Source: Roseiarcus sp035656495
GTDB lineage: Bacteria > Pseudomonadota > Alphaproteobacteria > Rhizobiales > Beijerinckiaceae
Length of the DNA: 37,979 bases
Direction of reading: 5' to 3'
NCBI GenBank assembly: GCA_035656495.1
Contig: DASRSL010000015.1
Coordinates: 1-37,979, forward strand
A model generated the notes under the pieces. That model was not told the DNA's origin and made no database searches. It worked only from the letters and a program-made list of their open reading frames with translations. Below, in pieces: positions 16,005 to 24,292 of the stretch. Every line of letters begins with the position of its first letter. Positions within the stretch are counted from its first letter, which is position 1. Position numbers and translations under genes: made by a program.

Positions 16005-16619
16005 CTAATCCTGCCGCTCTGGGGCAGCGTCCGACTTCTTCGCCTTGAACCACTCAACCGCGTCCTCGAGGCGGTCGTCGCCCCAAAAAACCTCGCCGTC
16101 GACCACGAAAGTCGGCGAGCCGAACACGCCGAGAGCCCTGGCTTCTTCGGTGTCGCGCTTGTAGCGCTCCTCGATCCGTCCCGTTCGGGCCGAGGTCATG
16201 ACGCGAACGGGATCGCGGCCGAATTCTCGTAGGACCTCCGAGACGCCGGGTTCAGAACCGGGCTCATGTCCGCGATGGAACCATTGCCGGTAGGCGGCGC
16301 AAATGTAATCGGCGCACCAGCCCTCGGTCTCGGCAACCACGGCGATCTTGTTCGCGAGATCGAATTCCTTGAGCGGATAGGGCGCTGGGAGTCGCGGCTC
16401 GAACCCGTATTTTCGTGCGCGGCGCTCGATGTCCCGCCACATGTAAGCCGTCTTGACGGGTTTGCCGACGAAAGGGATGTTGTTCTGCTCGACCATGATC
16501 GCCTGGACGGAGAACGGCTTCCAGCGGAAGGAGACGCCGCTCGCCTGTTCGACCGACTTCAGCCTCATCACCGACAGGTACGAATAGGTGCTGCCGATCG
16601 AAACCCAGAAATCGATCAT
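16005..16619 (-). CDS. DsbA-family 2-hydroxychromene-2-carboxylate isomerase-like protein
   Basis: A 204-aa cytoplasmic protein with the kappa-class/DsbA thioredoxin fold. It opens with MIDFWVSIGSTYSYLSVMRL; the SxxS segment after the first strand holds the catalytic serine of this family in place of the DsbA CxxC. A central helical insertion includes YICAAYRQWFHRG, and GVFGSPTFVVDGEVFWGDDRL is the typical cis-proline end. Characterised members isomerise 2-hydroxychromene-2-carboxylate in naphthalene breakdown using glutathione; many relatives have other, unknown substrates. The ATG at 16619 has gggag upstream. It lies opposite to, and between, the psuG and psuK-like genes and has no evident link to pseudouridine. 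Confidence 0.88.
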   Translation of the reverse strand: MIDFWVSIGSTYSYLSVMRLKSVEQASGVSFRWKPFSVQAIMVEQNNIPFVGKPVKTAYMWRDIERRARKYGFEPRLPAPYPLKEFDLANKIAVVAETEGWCADYICAAYRQWFHRGHEPGSEPGVSEVLREFGRDPVRVMTSARTGRIEERYKRDTEEARALGVFGSPTFVVDGEVFWGDDRLEDAVEWFKAKKSDAAPERQD

Positions 16620-16739
16620 GTCGCTCCCTTCGGTTCGGTCCTCTATGCATGGAGCGGGACCGGAACGGCAAAGATACAAGACTTTCGGTTTCTGTCGACC
16701 TAACCCGGAAATCCGCCCCGGGAGGCAAGGCCATCGGCA

Positions 16740-17636
16740 ATGACGGCCGCTCCGCCCCGCATCCTCGTCGTCGGCGACGTGATGACCGACGTGATCGTCC
16801 GCCCGGAGGGGCCGCTGGCGAAGGGATCGGACCGGCGGGCGGCAATCCGCTTCGAGCCGGGAGGCTCCGCCGCCAACCAGGCGGTGTGGCTTGCATTATA
16901 CGGAGCCCAGGTCGACCTCGTCGCCCGCGTCGGGCTCGCCGACGTCGAGGCCGAGACCGAGCGACTCGCGCGCGCCGGCGTGACGGCCCATCTCGTCGGC
17001 GACCGCGACCGTCCGACCGGCCGGCTCGTGGCGCTGATCGACGCGAGCGGCGAACGCAGCTTCTACACCGACCGGGCGGCGAACGAGGCGCTTTGTCCGG
17101 CCGACGTTCCCGAGGCGCTCATCGCACGCGCTTCGCTCATCCATCTCTCCGGCTACTCGTTCTTCGCCGCCTCGCCGCGCAAAGCCGCGCTCGAGGTCAT
17201 GCGCAGCGCCGGAGGGACGCCGGTCAGCGTCGACCCCGCCTCGGCGGAGTTCATGCGCGAGGTCGGTCCCGAGGCGTTTCTCCAGTGGACCCGCGGCGCG
17301 GCGATCCTCTTCCCCAACGAGGACGAAGCGGCCGCCCTGACGGGAGCGGGCGACCCCGAGGCGCAGTGCCGGCGCCTTGCCGCGGTCTACCCGCTCGTCG
17401 TCGTCAAGCTGGGCGCGGCCGGCTGCCTCGCGGCGGAAGGCGCGCGGCGCTGGCGGGTCGAAGCGCCCAGGGTCGCGGCGATCGACTGCACCGGCGCCGG
17501 CGATGCTTTTGCCGCTGCGTTTCTCGCGAGCCGCCTACGGGGCGAGACGACCCAGGATGCGCTCGCGCGCGCCGTCGCGGCCGGCTCGGCGGCGGTGCAG
17601 AGGGTGGGCGGGCGGCCGCAAGTTCACTCAGGCTGA
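16740..17636 (+). CDS. psuK: PfkB-family sugar kinase, probable pseudouridine kinase
   Basis: The 298-aa protein is a ribokinase-fold (PfkB) kinase. It shows the N-terminal VVGDVMTDVIV, the substrate-binding FEPGGSAANQA (about 38-48), the NEDEAAALTG box and the C-terminal DCTGAGDAFAAAFL, whose GAGD (252-255) provides the catalytic base and anion hole. PfkB kinases phosphorylate many sugars and nucleosides. Pseudouridine kinase is proposed because psuG lies upstream on the same strand and the two genes are commonly adjacent. The sequence itself cannot exclude ribokinase or another specificity. Confidence 0.85.
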   Translation: MTAAPPRILVVGDVMTDVIVRPEGPLAKGSDRRAAIRFEPGGSAANQAVWLALYGAQVDLVARVGLADVEAETERLARAGVTAHLVGDRDRPTGRLVALIDASGERSFYTDRAANEALCPADVPEALIARASLIHLSGYSFFAASPRKAALEVMRSAGGTPVSVDPASAEFMREVGPEAFLQWTRGAAILFPNEDEAAALTGAGDPEAQCRRLAAVYPLVVVKLGAAGCLAAEGARRWRVEAPRVAAIDCTGAGDAFAAAFLASRLRGETTQDALARAVAAGSAAVQRVGGRPQVHSG

Positions 17637-17802
17637 TGGAACCGTTCATCTCCGGTGATATACTTGCGCCCGACGTCCGCTATACCCATCTCTTCGTTCG
17701 ACACGGCCGACGAACACAAGAAATTGCGCCAGTTCGTCGTTCCCTGCCGCGCTGGCGACGACGATGTTTCGCCGCCCGCGGAATTTTGACCATGGAGGTT
17801 TC

Positions 17803-18708
17803 ATGTCCATTCGTCCCGTCAAGCGCGTCAACCTTTCCCGTCCGACCATGGAGGGCGCCGGGGTGAGACTGCGCCGCGCCTTCGGCTTCGGCGACACCTC
17901 CGACTTCGATCCGTTCCTGATGATGGACGATTTCCGCAACGATCGGCCGGAGGACTATGAGGCCGGTTTCCCCTGGCATCCGCATCGCGGCATCGAGACG
18001 ATCACCTATGTTCTTGCCGGCACGGTCGAGCACGGTGACAGCCTCGGCAACCGCGGCAAGCTCGGCGCCGGCGACGTGCAGTGGATGACCGCCGGCAGCG
18101 GCATCCTCCACCAGGAAATGCCTGAGGGCGACTCGAAAGGGCGCATGCACGGCTTCCAGCTGTGGGCGAACCTGCCCGCGCGCCTCAAGATGACGAAGCC
18201 GCGCTACCAGGATGTGCCCTCCGCCGCGATCCCGGAGATCACCGACGACGACGGCGTGACCGTGCGGGTGGTCTGCGGCGAGTTCTGGGGCAAAAAGGGA
18301 CCCGTCGACGGGGTCGCCGCCGAGCCCCGCTATCTCGACGTCTCCGTGCCGGCCGGCAAGAAGAAGCGGCTCAAGGTCGAGGACTATCGGCAGGCCTTCG
18401 CCTATGTCTTCGAGGGCTCGGCCGACTTCGCCGAAGCATCCGAGCCGTTCGGGGTGCTGCGCGAGGCGCAGGTCGACGGCGAGGACGTGCTGATCCGCGA
18501 CAGGGTCGGCAATCGCTCGCTCGTCGTCTTCGGCGGGGGCGACGAGATCAGCGTGCAGGCGGGCGACGAAGGCGTGCGGTTCCTGCTCGCCTCGGGCCGG
18601 CCGCTGCGCGAGCCGATCGCCTGGCACGGGCCGATCGTGATGAACACGCAGGAGGAGATCCGACAGGCGATCATGGACCTTGGCGACGGTTCGTTCATCC
18701 GGCGCTAG
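17803..18708 (+). CDS. Pirin family protein
   Basis: This 301-aa protein has the two-cupin pirin fold. The metal-binding motif in the N-terminal cupin is FPWHPHRGIETITYVLAG followed by HGDS and the glutamate of ILHQEMPE. FQLWANLP and the C-terminal pirin domain ending LREPIAWHGPIVMNTQEEI complete the fold. Bacterial pirins bind iron; one characterised member is a quercetinase and others interact with metabolic enzymes. The ATG at 17803 has ggagg five bases upstream, and an upstream frame from 17764 is not conserved. A clear terminator follows the gene. Confidence 0.94.
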   Translation: MSIRPVKRVNLSRPTMEGAGVRLRRAFGFGDTSDFDPFLMMDDFRNDRPEDYEAGFPWHPHRGIETITYVLAGTVEHGDSLGNRGKLGAGDVQWMTAGSGILHQEMPEGDSKGRMHGFQLWANLPARLKMTKPRYQDVPSAAIPEITDDDGVTVRVVCGEFWGKKGPVDGVAAEPRYLDVSVPAGKKKRLKVEDYRQAFAYVFEGSADFAEASEPFGVLREAQVDGEDVLIRDRVGNRSLVVFGGGDEISVQAGDEGVRFLLASGRPLREPIAWHGPIVMNTQEEIRQAIMDLGDGSFIRR

Positions 18709-18736
18709 CCGCTCTTCATCGCACCGAGCGAAGCGA

Positions 18737-18773
18737 GGCCACGGCGCACGGCGCCGCGGCCTTTTCGTTTTTT
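18737..18773 (+). terminator. Intrinsic terminator after pirin
   Basis: A GC-rich stem (GGCC-a-CGGCGC paired with GCGCCG-c-GGCC, loop ACG) at 18737-18761 is followed directly by TTTTCGTTTTTT. It begins about 30 bases after the pirin stop codon and has the full form of a rho-independent terminator. Confidence 0.9.
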
Positions 18774-18899
18774 AGGAATATGAGGCGAGCCCTCGGCGAA
18801 AACTGCTGTGGATCGGCAGCGGCTGACCAGGGCGCGAGAATAGGCGGGAGAGCGCGGGCGCGGTAGGTTCGGGCGCTCGATTCCCGACCCCGAGGACCC

Positions 18900-20468
18900 A
18901 TGAAGAAGCTCGCCTCCACCAAGCGAAAGCCGGCGCGCCGGAAGCGCGGCTCAAGCCCGCGAGAGACGCTGTTCGCCGGGCTGGACATGAAGCTCATCCG
19001 CCAGCTCCTGGCCGAAGAGCTGGACTTCGAGGAGGAAAGCCTCGAGGACATTGTCGACGAGTTCCTTTCGTCTGAGCCCGACGCGCTGGAGGACATGCCG
19101 GACGCGGACACCATGACCCAACTCGCCGATGAGTTGGATCGGCTGCGCGTCGATGCGAACGGCGGCGACCCCCAGGCGCGCGAAACGTTGAAATCGGTTC
19201 GCGAGAAGATCGACAAGGCCGCGCGGCGAGACGATATCCATCCGGGAATCCTTATCCTTCTCGGCCGGCTGTTCAGCGGGGCGCAGGTCGACATCGGCGA
19301 CGCGGCCCGCGCTTCAATGGACCGGGTGATTTCGGCGGGCCTGTTCTGTGGCGGAGAGGAGGCCTACCGCTTGTTTGTGCGGCCGGCGCTCTTGAATCTC
19401 GAGGGCGATCCGTTCACCGTACAGGAGGAAATCCGGTCAATGATCGGAATTTTCCCGGTTTCCTACAAGGCCGCGCTCGTCGAAGCCCTCGCCGTCGAGG
19501 GGGACCCGCGCGGTCGCCGGTGCGCCATCGGATTCCTGCTCGCTCCGGAGGAGCCTCTCGCGCTGGCGGCGGTGCGAGGACTTTCCGCCTCCGTAGCGCG
19601 CAGAGCGCTGGACGCTGATTGCCGCAGGCGGATCGACATGATCCGCGCATGGCTCCCGCCCTCCCTGCGAGAGGCGCTCGACGCGGCCATCCCGGCGGTG
19701 TCTGCGGGTCCGCGCCCGGCCGCCCAATTCGTCAAAGCGATCGTCTCGGTTTGCGACGGGTCGGGGGCTGCCGCTCTCCTCGCGACCATGAAGCTGGGCT
19801 CGCGATATTCTGTAGCTGCGGTGATGACCAAGCCATGGGGCGTAGCGGATTCCTTCCTGGTCCCGGACCTGACGAAGGGCGAAGCGGTGGAGATCGAACG
19901 CGGGGCGACGGTCTCGACGCCGACGGCGGAGGTCCCTTTCGCGGTCTGGACGCGACTCGTTCGGCTCGCGCTCGGCCGCAATCTGGCGCGCGGCGCGCCG
20001 CCGCCGTTCGAGCTTGTGCGCACGCTCGAGTCGATCGGCCTCGATTCGCTCGCTCCCGATCTCGCGACTCCGGCCGAAATCATCGACCATGCCCTCGCCG
20101 CGACCGCCGATCGCGACGACGCCGAGACAATCGCCGAAGCGCACAAGTTCGTCGGCGACAGCGACGCCGCCGGCGACTGGTTTGAAGCCAGCGACGCCAT
20201 CGACGATGTCCTGAAGGCGACCGGTTCCGTCAACGAGGGCGCGCAGGCGCTGCTCGAGGACTATTTGCCGAATCGTCGCGCGTTCTGGGCGAGCCAATGC
20301 GCGCTGTCCGCGCTGGCGCTGCAGGACCGCGTGGCGACGCGGGAAGGATCCTGGAAGCACCTCGCGCTGGTCGGGCGCGACCTCCTGCGCGGCGTCCCTC
20401 TGCACGACATCCCGTTGATGCGGCAGATCGCCGACAGGAGCGCGACGGCTTACTTCATGCAGCACTGA
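18900..20468 (+). CDS. Conserved-looking 522-aa protein of unknown function
   Basis: A long soluble protein with a very basic N-terminal 20 residues (MKKLASTKRKPARRKRG). A strongly acidic segment follows (EELDFEEESLEDIVDEFLSSEPDALEDMPD, about 38-68), then a mostly alpha-helical remainder with several hydrophobic-patterned helical pairs. No catalytic motif, signal peptide or membrane helix is seen. The N-terminus could bind nucleic acid or be disordered. Codon use and composition look like those of its neighbours, and a gagga element precedes the ATG, so it is a real gene. I do not recognise the family. It is a single-gene unit, convergent with the glycosyltransferase. Confidence 0.75.
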   Translation: MKKLASTKRKPARRKRGSSPRETLFAGLDMKLIRQLLAEELDFEEESLEDIVDEFLSSEPDALEDMPDADTMTQLADELDRLRVDANGGDPQARETLKSVREKIDKAARRDDIHPGILILLGRLFSGAQVDIGDAARASMDRVISAGLFCGGEEAYRLFVRPALLNLEGDPFTVQEEIRSMIGIFPVSYKAALVEALAVEGDPRGRRCAIGFLLAPEEPLALAAVRGLSASVARRALDADCRRRIDMIRAWLPPSLREALDAAIPAVSAGPRPAAQFVKAIVSVCDGSGAAALLATMKLGSRYSVAAVMTKPWGVADSFLVPDLTKGEAVEIERGATVSTPTAEVPFAVWTRLVRLALGRNLARGAPPPFELVRTLESIGLDSLAPDLATPAEIIDHALAATADRDDAETIAEAHKFVGDSDAAGDWFEASDAIDDVLKATGSVNEGAQALLEDYLPNRRAFWASQCALSALALQDRVATREGSWKHLALVGRDLLRGVPLHDIPLMRQIADRSATAYFMQH

Positions 20469-20511
20469 CCAATGGCGATCAGCGCGATCTGACGCGCTGT
20501 ACCGATCGAAA

Positions 20512-21729
20512 TCATCGCGGCCCTGTCGCCTGCAGCGCCTCGGCGTAAACATTCAGCATATCGCGCCGCATGCGCTCGAGCGAATGCAGCTCGGCGACCC
20601 TCGCGTGCGCCCGACGCCGGATCGCGTCACGCGCCGAGGCGCCGATCGTCAGCGCCGATTCGATCGCCTCGGCGAGCGCCGCCGCGTTGCCGGGCGGGAC
20701 GATCCAGCCGGTGCGCTCAGCAGCCGGCGCGTAGGGCGGCGCGAGTACCATCTCCCGCGCCGGGCCGATGTCGGCGGCCACGGTCAGCGCCCGGATGGCC
20801 GCCGCCTCGATTGCGCTTCGCCCGACGCCCTCGGCTTCGCTGGCCGCCAAGACCGCGACGCTCGCCCCGACGAACGCCGCCGGCCGATCGGACGGCGCGC
20901 CGACCCGCGTGACGATCGCGCCCACGCCGCGCGCTCCGGCCAAGGCGTCGAGGTCGCGGGCGAGAGACGCCTTGGCCGCCTCGCCCGCGAGCACGAAGCG
21001 GATGCCGGAAAGGCCTCTCTTCGAGAGAAGAGAGGCGGCTTCGACGATAAGCTGTTGGTCGCGCGAGCGGGCGAGCCGGGCCGGCGCGAGGACGACCTTT
21101 TCGTGCGGCTCGGCGCCCCAGCCCTCGCGCGCTTTCGCCACCCGCTGGCGAATGACCGCCTCCCGCGCGAACAGCGCAAGATCGACTCCCGGGCGCACGA
21201 TTCTGAGCCGCGGAAGGGCGGCGGAAAAGACCTCGCCGGCGCGGTCGGCGGCGAATTGAGAGGAGACGACGACCCGGTCGCCGCCCCCGACAGCCGCTTC
21301 GAAGCTCGAACGCGGCTTGCCGGTCGGCCCGTCTCCGGGAATGGCCGTCACCAGCGGCAGCCTCGCCTTGCGGCAGGCGCCGAGCGCCACCCAGGCCGTC
21401 GCGAGCGAGCGCGCGTGGACGAGATCGACCCTCTCCGACTCGAGAATGCGCGCGAGCCGGCGTGCGTTGACGGCCATGGCCAGCGGATTCTTGCTGGAAG
21501 CGGGAAAGGGAACGTGCAGGCCGCCCAAGGCCTGCACTTCGCTGGCAAGCTCGCCCGGATCGCTGGCGACCAGCGCTCGCGCCCCCGCTTCGACCAGCGC
21601 CGCGACGATCGCCAGAGTCGATCGCTCGTCGCCGCCCGCGGCGCGCGGCGGGACGACCTGCAGGATCGTGCGGCCCTCGAGCGGCGCTTTCGAGGCGCGT
21701 CCGAAGGGGGAGAGCGGGTCGGCGCTCAC
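20512..21729 (-). CDS. Glycosyltransferase family 4-like protein
   Basis: The 405-aa protein has the GT-B fold of GT4 enzymes, which move a sugar from a nucleotide donor to a lipid or polysaccharide acceptor. The N-terminal domain contains ILQVVPPRAAGGDERSTLAIVAAL and VDLVHARSLATAWVAL; the C-terminal domain has RPGVDLALF, APARLARSRDQQLIVEAASLL and the donor-binding ASEAEGVGRSAIEAAA. The last corresponds to the E-x7-E motif region. No membrane segment is present, so it is probably peripheral on the inner face of the membrane. It has no neighbouring glycan genes here, so its acceptor is unknown. Confidence 0.9.
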   Translation of the reverse strand: MSADPLSPFGRASKAPLEGRTILQVVPPRAAGGDERSTLAIVAALVEAGARALVASDPGELASEVQALGGLHVPFPASSKNPLAMAVNARRLARILESERVDLVHARSLATAWVALGACRKARLPLVTAIPGDGPTGKPRSSFEAAVGGGDRVVVSSQFAADRAGEVFSAALPRLRIVRPGVDLALFAREAVIRQRVAKAREGWGAEPHEKVVLAPARLARSRDQQLIVEAASLLSKRGLSGIRFVLAGEAAKASLARDLDALAGARGVGAIVTRVGAPSDRPAAFVGASVAVLAASEAEGVGRSAIEAAAIRALTVAADIGPAREMVLAPPYAPAAERTGWIVPPGNAAALAEAIESALTIGASARDAIRRRAHARVAELHSLERMRRDMLNVYAEALQATGPR

Positions 21730-21845
21730 GCCCTTCTTCGCCCGCGCGCCGCCAGGTTGACACGAGGCGCCGCCTCGGCCAAGCCGGCGCCGTCCAAGCG
21801 GGACGAAGTCGGAGCGCGGGCGTCGAGTCGCATCATGAGGACGAA

Positions 21846-22679
21846 TTGAGCTTGTCGAACGAGGAGCCGCAAGACCTCACGGTCGGTAATCCCCCGAATC
21901 AACGTCGCATCGCCTTTCTCCGCCGCGCGCCGCAGAAAAGCGGGCGGCCGGGTCTCGTCTGGCTCTGCGGCTACCGCTCCGAGATGGGGTCGACCAAGGC
22001 GGCCGCGCTCGACGCCGAATGCGAACGACTCGGCCTCGGCCTCCTGCGCTTCGACTATTCCGGGCACGGCCGCTCGGAAGGAAGGCTCGAGGATGGCACG
22101 ATCTCGCGCTGGCTCGAGGAGACGCTGGCGCTCGTCCTCGCAGAAACCGAAGGGCCGCAGATCCTCATCGGCTCGTCGATGGGCGGATATCTCGCGCTGC
22201 TCGCGGCGCGCGCGCTCACGCAGGGGGGCGAAGCCGGGCGGCTCGCGGGCCTCATCCTGATCGCGCCTGCGGTCGACTTCACCGAGAAGCTGATCTGGGG
22301 GCGCGCCCCGGAAGAGGCGCGGCGGGCGATCATGGAAGAGGGCGCCTGGCAGCGCGCTTCCGCTTATTCGGACGAGCCCGACGTCTTCACCCGGGCGCTG
22401 ATCGAGGACGGGCGCAAGCACCTCCTGCTCGACCGCGTGATCCGCGCCGGCTGCCCGACCGTCATGCTGCAGGGCATGCGCGACGAGGACGTGCCCTATT
22501 CGCACGCGCTGGCGCTGATCGAGCGGCTCGCCGATCCGGCGACGCTGACGCTCGTCAAGGACGGCGACCACCGCCTGTCGCGCCCACAGGATCTACGGCT
22601 CCTGTTCGGCGCTTTGGAGCGGATGGTCGAACCGGAGTCGCTCGACAGCGCCGAAGCGCTTCCTGTTTCTCCCTGCTAA
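21846..22679 (+). CDS. Alpha/beta hydrolase, serine esterase-like
   Basis: The 277-aa protein has an alpha/beta-hydrolase fold with a complete triad: nucleophile Ser111 in GSSMG (109-113), an aspartate in QGMRDEDVP (about 217-219) and a histidine in DGDHRLS (about 240). The FDYSGHGRSEG segment after strand 4 is typical of the ABHD10-like / acyl-thioesterase type group. The natural substrate is unknown. The start appears to be TTG at 21846, with gagga at 21836 spaced correctly; the only nearby ATG (21835) is out of frame. It is divergent from the glycosyltransferase, with about 115 bases between the two starts. Confidence 0.87.
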   Translation: MSLSNEEPQDLTVGNPPNQRRIAFLRRAPQKSGRPGLVWLCGYRSEMGSTKAAALDAECERLGLGLLRFDYSGHGRSEGRLEDGTISRWLEETLALVLAETEGPQILIGSSMGGYLALLAARALTQGGEAGRLAGLILIAPAVDFTEKLIWGRAPEEARRAIMEEGAWQRASAYSDEPDVFTRALIEDGRKHLLLDRVIRAGCPTVMLQGMRDEDVPYSHALALIERLADPATLTLVKDGDHRLSRPQDLRLLFGALERMVEPESLDSAEALPVSPC

Positions 22680-22872
22680 CAGGGGCAACGGCGCAGCTTC
22701 CGCCTGGCGAGGCCGGAGGCATCTTCTATTCCAAGAGGTTCCGCCCAACGGTTGATTCCCGACGAGAGCAAAGAACAGGAAGACGATCGCGTGTGTCAGG
22801 GACAGGACAGGCCGCCGCGGAAGCAGGAAAAAGGCCGCGACTCGCTCCATCCCCAAGGAACTCGCGCGTCTC
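22680..22872. other. Gap without recognised features
   Basis: Nothing recognisable lies between the hydrolase and the small uncertain reading frame that starts at 22873. Confidence 0.5.
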
Positions 22873-23232
22873 ATGCAGATGACCGAATACTCCTCTGAAA
22901 ACAAATATCAAATCAGCGGTGTCGGCTGCTTGGCAGAGATCGTCGAGCGCCGCCTGGACGAGCATCTCGAGCGCGCGGGGTTCGTCGTGATGACGAGTCC
23001 GACGGCGCTGGGGGCATGCCATCCTCGGGCGAGGCGCGGGCGAGGACGCCTGAGCCGTCGACAAGCGCCTGCCGCGCCTTCATTTCGATCGGTGGCCCCG
23101 GCTTTGCGCCTCCGCGCCGCCCCTCATCCCGAATCGTGGGCGAGCGCCTCGCTCGTCTCCCACAGTCTTTTCGCAGCCGAATCGTCGCGCGCGGCGGCCG
23201 ACGGCTCGGCTGCCTCGCGCATGACGAAGTAG
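22873..23232 (+). CDS. Uncertain small protein with a 'HLERAGFVVM' motif
   Basis: The first 45 or so residues (MQMTEYSSENKYQISG, then EIVERRLDEHLERAGFVVM) look like a genuine small helical protein, and aagga lies upstream of the ATG. From about residue 50 the sequence becomes Arg/Ala-rich, and the frame overruns the 3' end of the opposite-strand dehydrogenase by more than 100 bases, so the C-terminus is probably decayed or frameshifted. A related but clearly broken copy (EIVAERFV, KHLERAG, VVIMTGG) lies at about 30361-30460. No function is known to me. It may be a pseudogene. Confidence 0.35.
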   Translation: MQMTEYSSENKYQISGVGCLAEIVERRLDEHLERAGFVVMTSPTALGACHPRARRGRGRLSRRQAPAAPSFRSVAPALRLRAAPHPESWASASLVSHSLFAAESSRAAADGSAASRMTK

Positions 23233-23966
23233 GCACCGGTCGCGCTGGCGACGTCGGGCGACGAGGCGAGATAGACGAGCGTATCGGCGCCCTGCTCGGG
23301 CGAGCTGAAGAACGGCCTCGCGAGAGGCAGCAGCAGGCTTGTCAGGCCGCCCGACGCGGATCCGAAGCGGGTGGCGACGACGCCGGGATGAAAACAGTTG
23401 GCGGTGACGCCGGTTCCGGCGAGCCGGCGGGCGAGCTCGCGGGTGAACAGGATGTTGGCGAGCTTCGAGCGTCCGTAGGCCCGCCAGCCGTTGTAGCGGC
23501 GCTCGCTCTGCAGGTCGGAGAAATCGAGGCGCGCGCCCTGGTGCGCCGCTGAAGAGGTGGAGACGACGCGGGCCGGCGCGGACGCCGCGAGCCTGTCGCG
23601 CAAGGCCTCGGTCAGCGTAAAATAGGCGATGTGGTTTAGGGCGAAGGTCATCTCGAGGCCTTCCACCGTCGCGCGCCGGTCGGCGAACATCGCCCCGGCA
23701 TTGTTGATCAGCACGTCGACGCGCGGCTCCTGCGCGGCGATCGCGAGTCCCACGCGCCGCGCTTCCGCCATGAGCGAGAGGTCGGCGAGATGCACGCTGT
23801 GCCCGAGCCTCGGCGCCTGACTCTCGAGCTTGACGAGCGTCGCCTCGGCCCGCTGCTGGTCGCGCGCGACGAAGACGATGCGCGCGCCCATCCTGGCCAG
23901 GGCCAGAACGGCGGCTTCGCCGATGCCCGAGGTCGCGCCCGTCGCGACCACTGTCTTGCCTTTCAT
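23124..23966 (-). CDS. Short-chain dehydrogenase/reductase, retinol-dehydrogenase-like
   Basis: A 280-aa classical-type short-chain dehydrogenase. The NAD(P)-binding TGATSGIG is at 9-16, the structural NNAG at 88-91, the catalytic serine in STSSAAH (about 138) and the Tyr164-x3-Lys168 pair in YGRSK. The basic residue in VARDQQRAE after strand 2 favours NADP. RRYNGWRAYGRSKLANILFTREL and NCFHPGVVATRFG resemble the retinol-dehydrogenase-like subgroup, which takes hydrophobic aldehydes or ketones. The C-terminal WETSEAL is also typical of that subgroup. It is a single gene; the substrate is unknown. Confidence 0.93.
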   Translation of the reverse strand: MKGKTVVATGATSGIGEAAVLALARMGARIVFVARDQQRAEATLVKLESQAPRLGHSVHLADLSLMAEARRVGLAIAAQEPRVDVLINNAGAMFADRRATVEGLEMTFALNHIAYFTLTEALRDRLAASAPARVVSTSSAAHQGARLDFSDLQSERRYNGWRAYGRSKLANILFTRELARRLAGTGVTANCFHPGVVATRFGSASGGLTSLLLPLARPFFSSPEQGADTLVYLASSPDVASATGAYFVMREAAEPSAAARDDSAAKRLWETSEALAHDSG

Positions 23967-24292
23967 GGACCTCCCATCCGAGGACGTTGTGCGCCGGCCC
24001 GAGCCTTGCCGGACGCCGCGCCGCCGTCAATGGCCGGGGAAGGCGAATGGCGAATCGGACGCGCGGCAAGGCGCCAATGCTCCGCCCGAGCCGGGTTCGC
24101 GATCGCTCGGACTCTGGAGCGCGATTTCCTGGAGTCGTTCTCGTGCAGCCTTCCTCCCCAGGTGAGAACGCCGGCACCGCGGAGTCGCCCAATTCTGCCA
24201 CCAAAGTCGCCGAGGTTTCGCCAAGGACGCGACTTCGCTATCCTCGTTCCCGTAGCAGTTGATACTGAATGTTTTTGGAGGACTCAGCGACG
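23967..24292. other. Divergent gap without recognised features
   Basis: About 325 bases between divergent starts. It must hold the promoters of both flanking genes, but no -35/-10 pair can be picked with confidence. A ggagg element at 24276-24280 serves the downstream gene. Confidence 0.45.
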
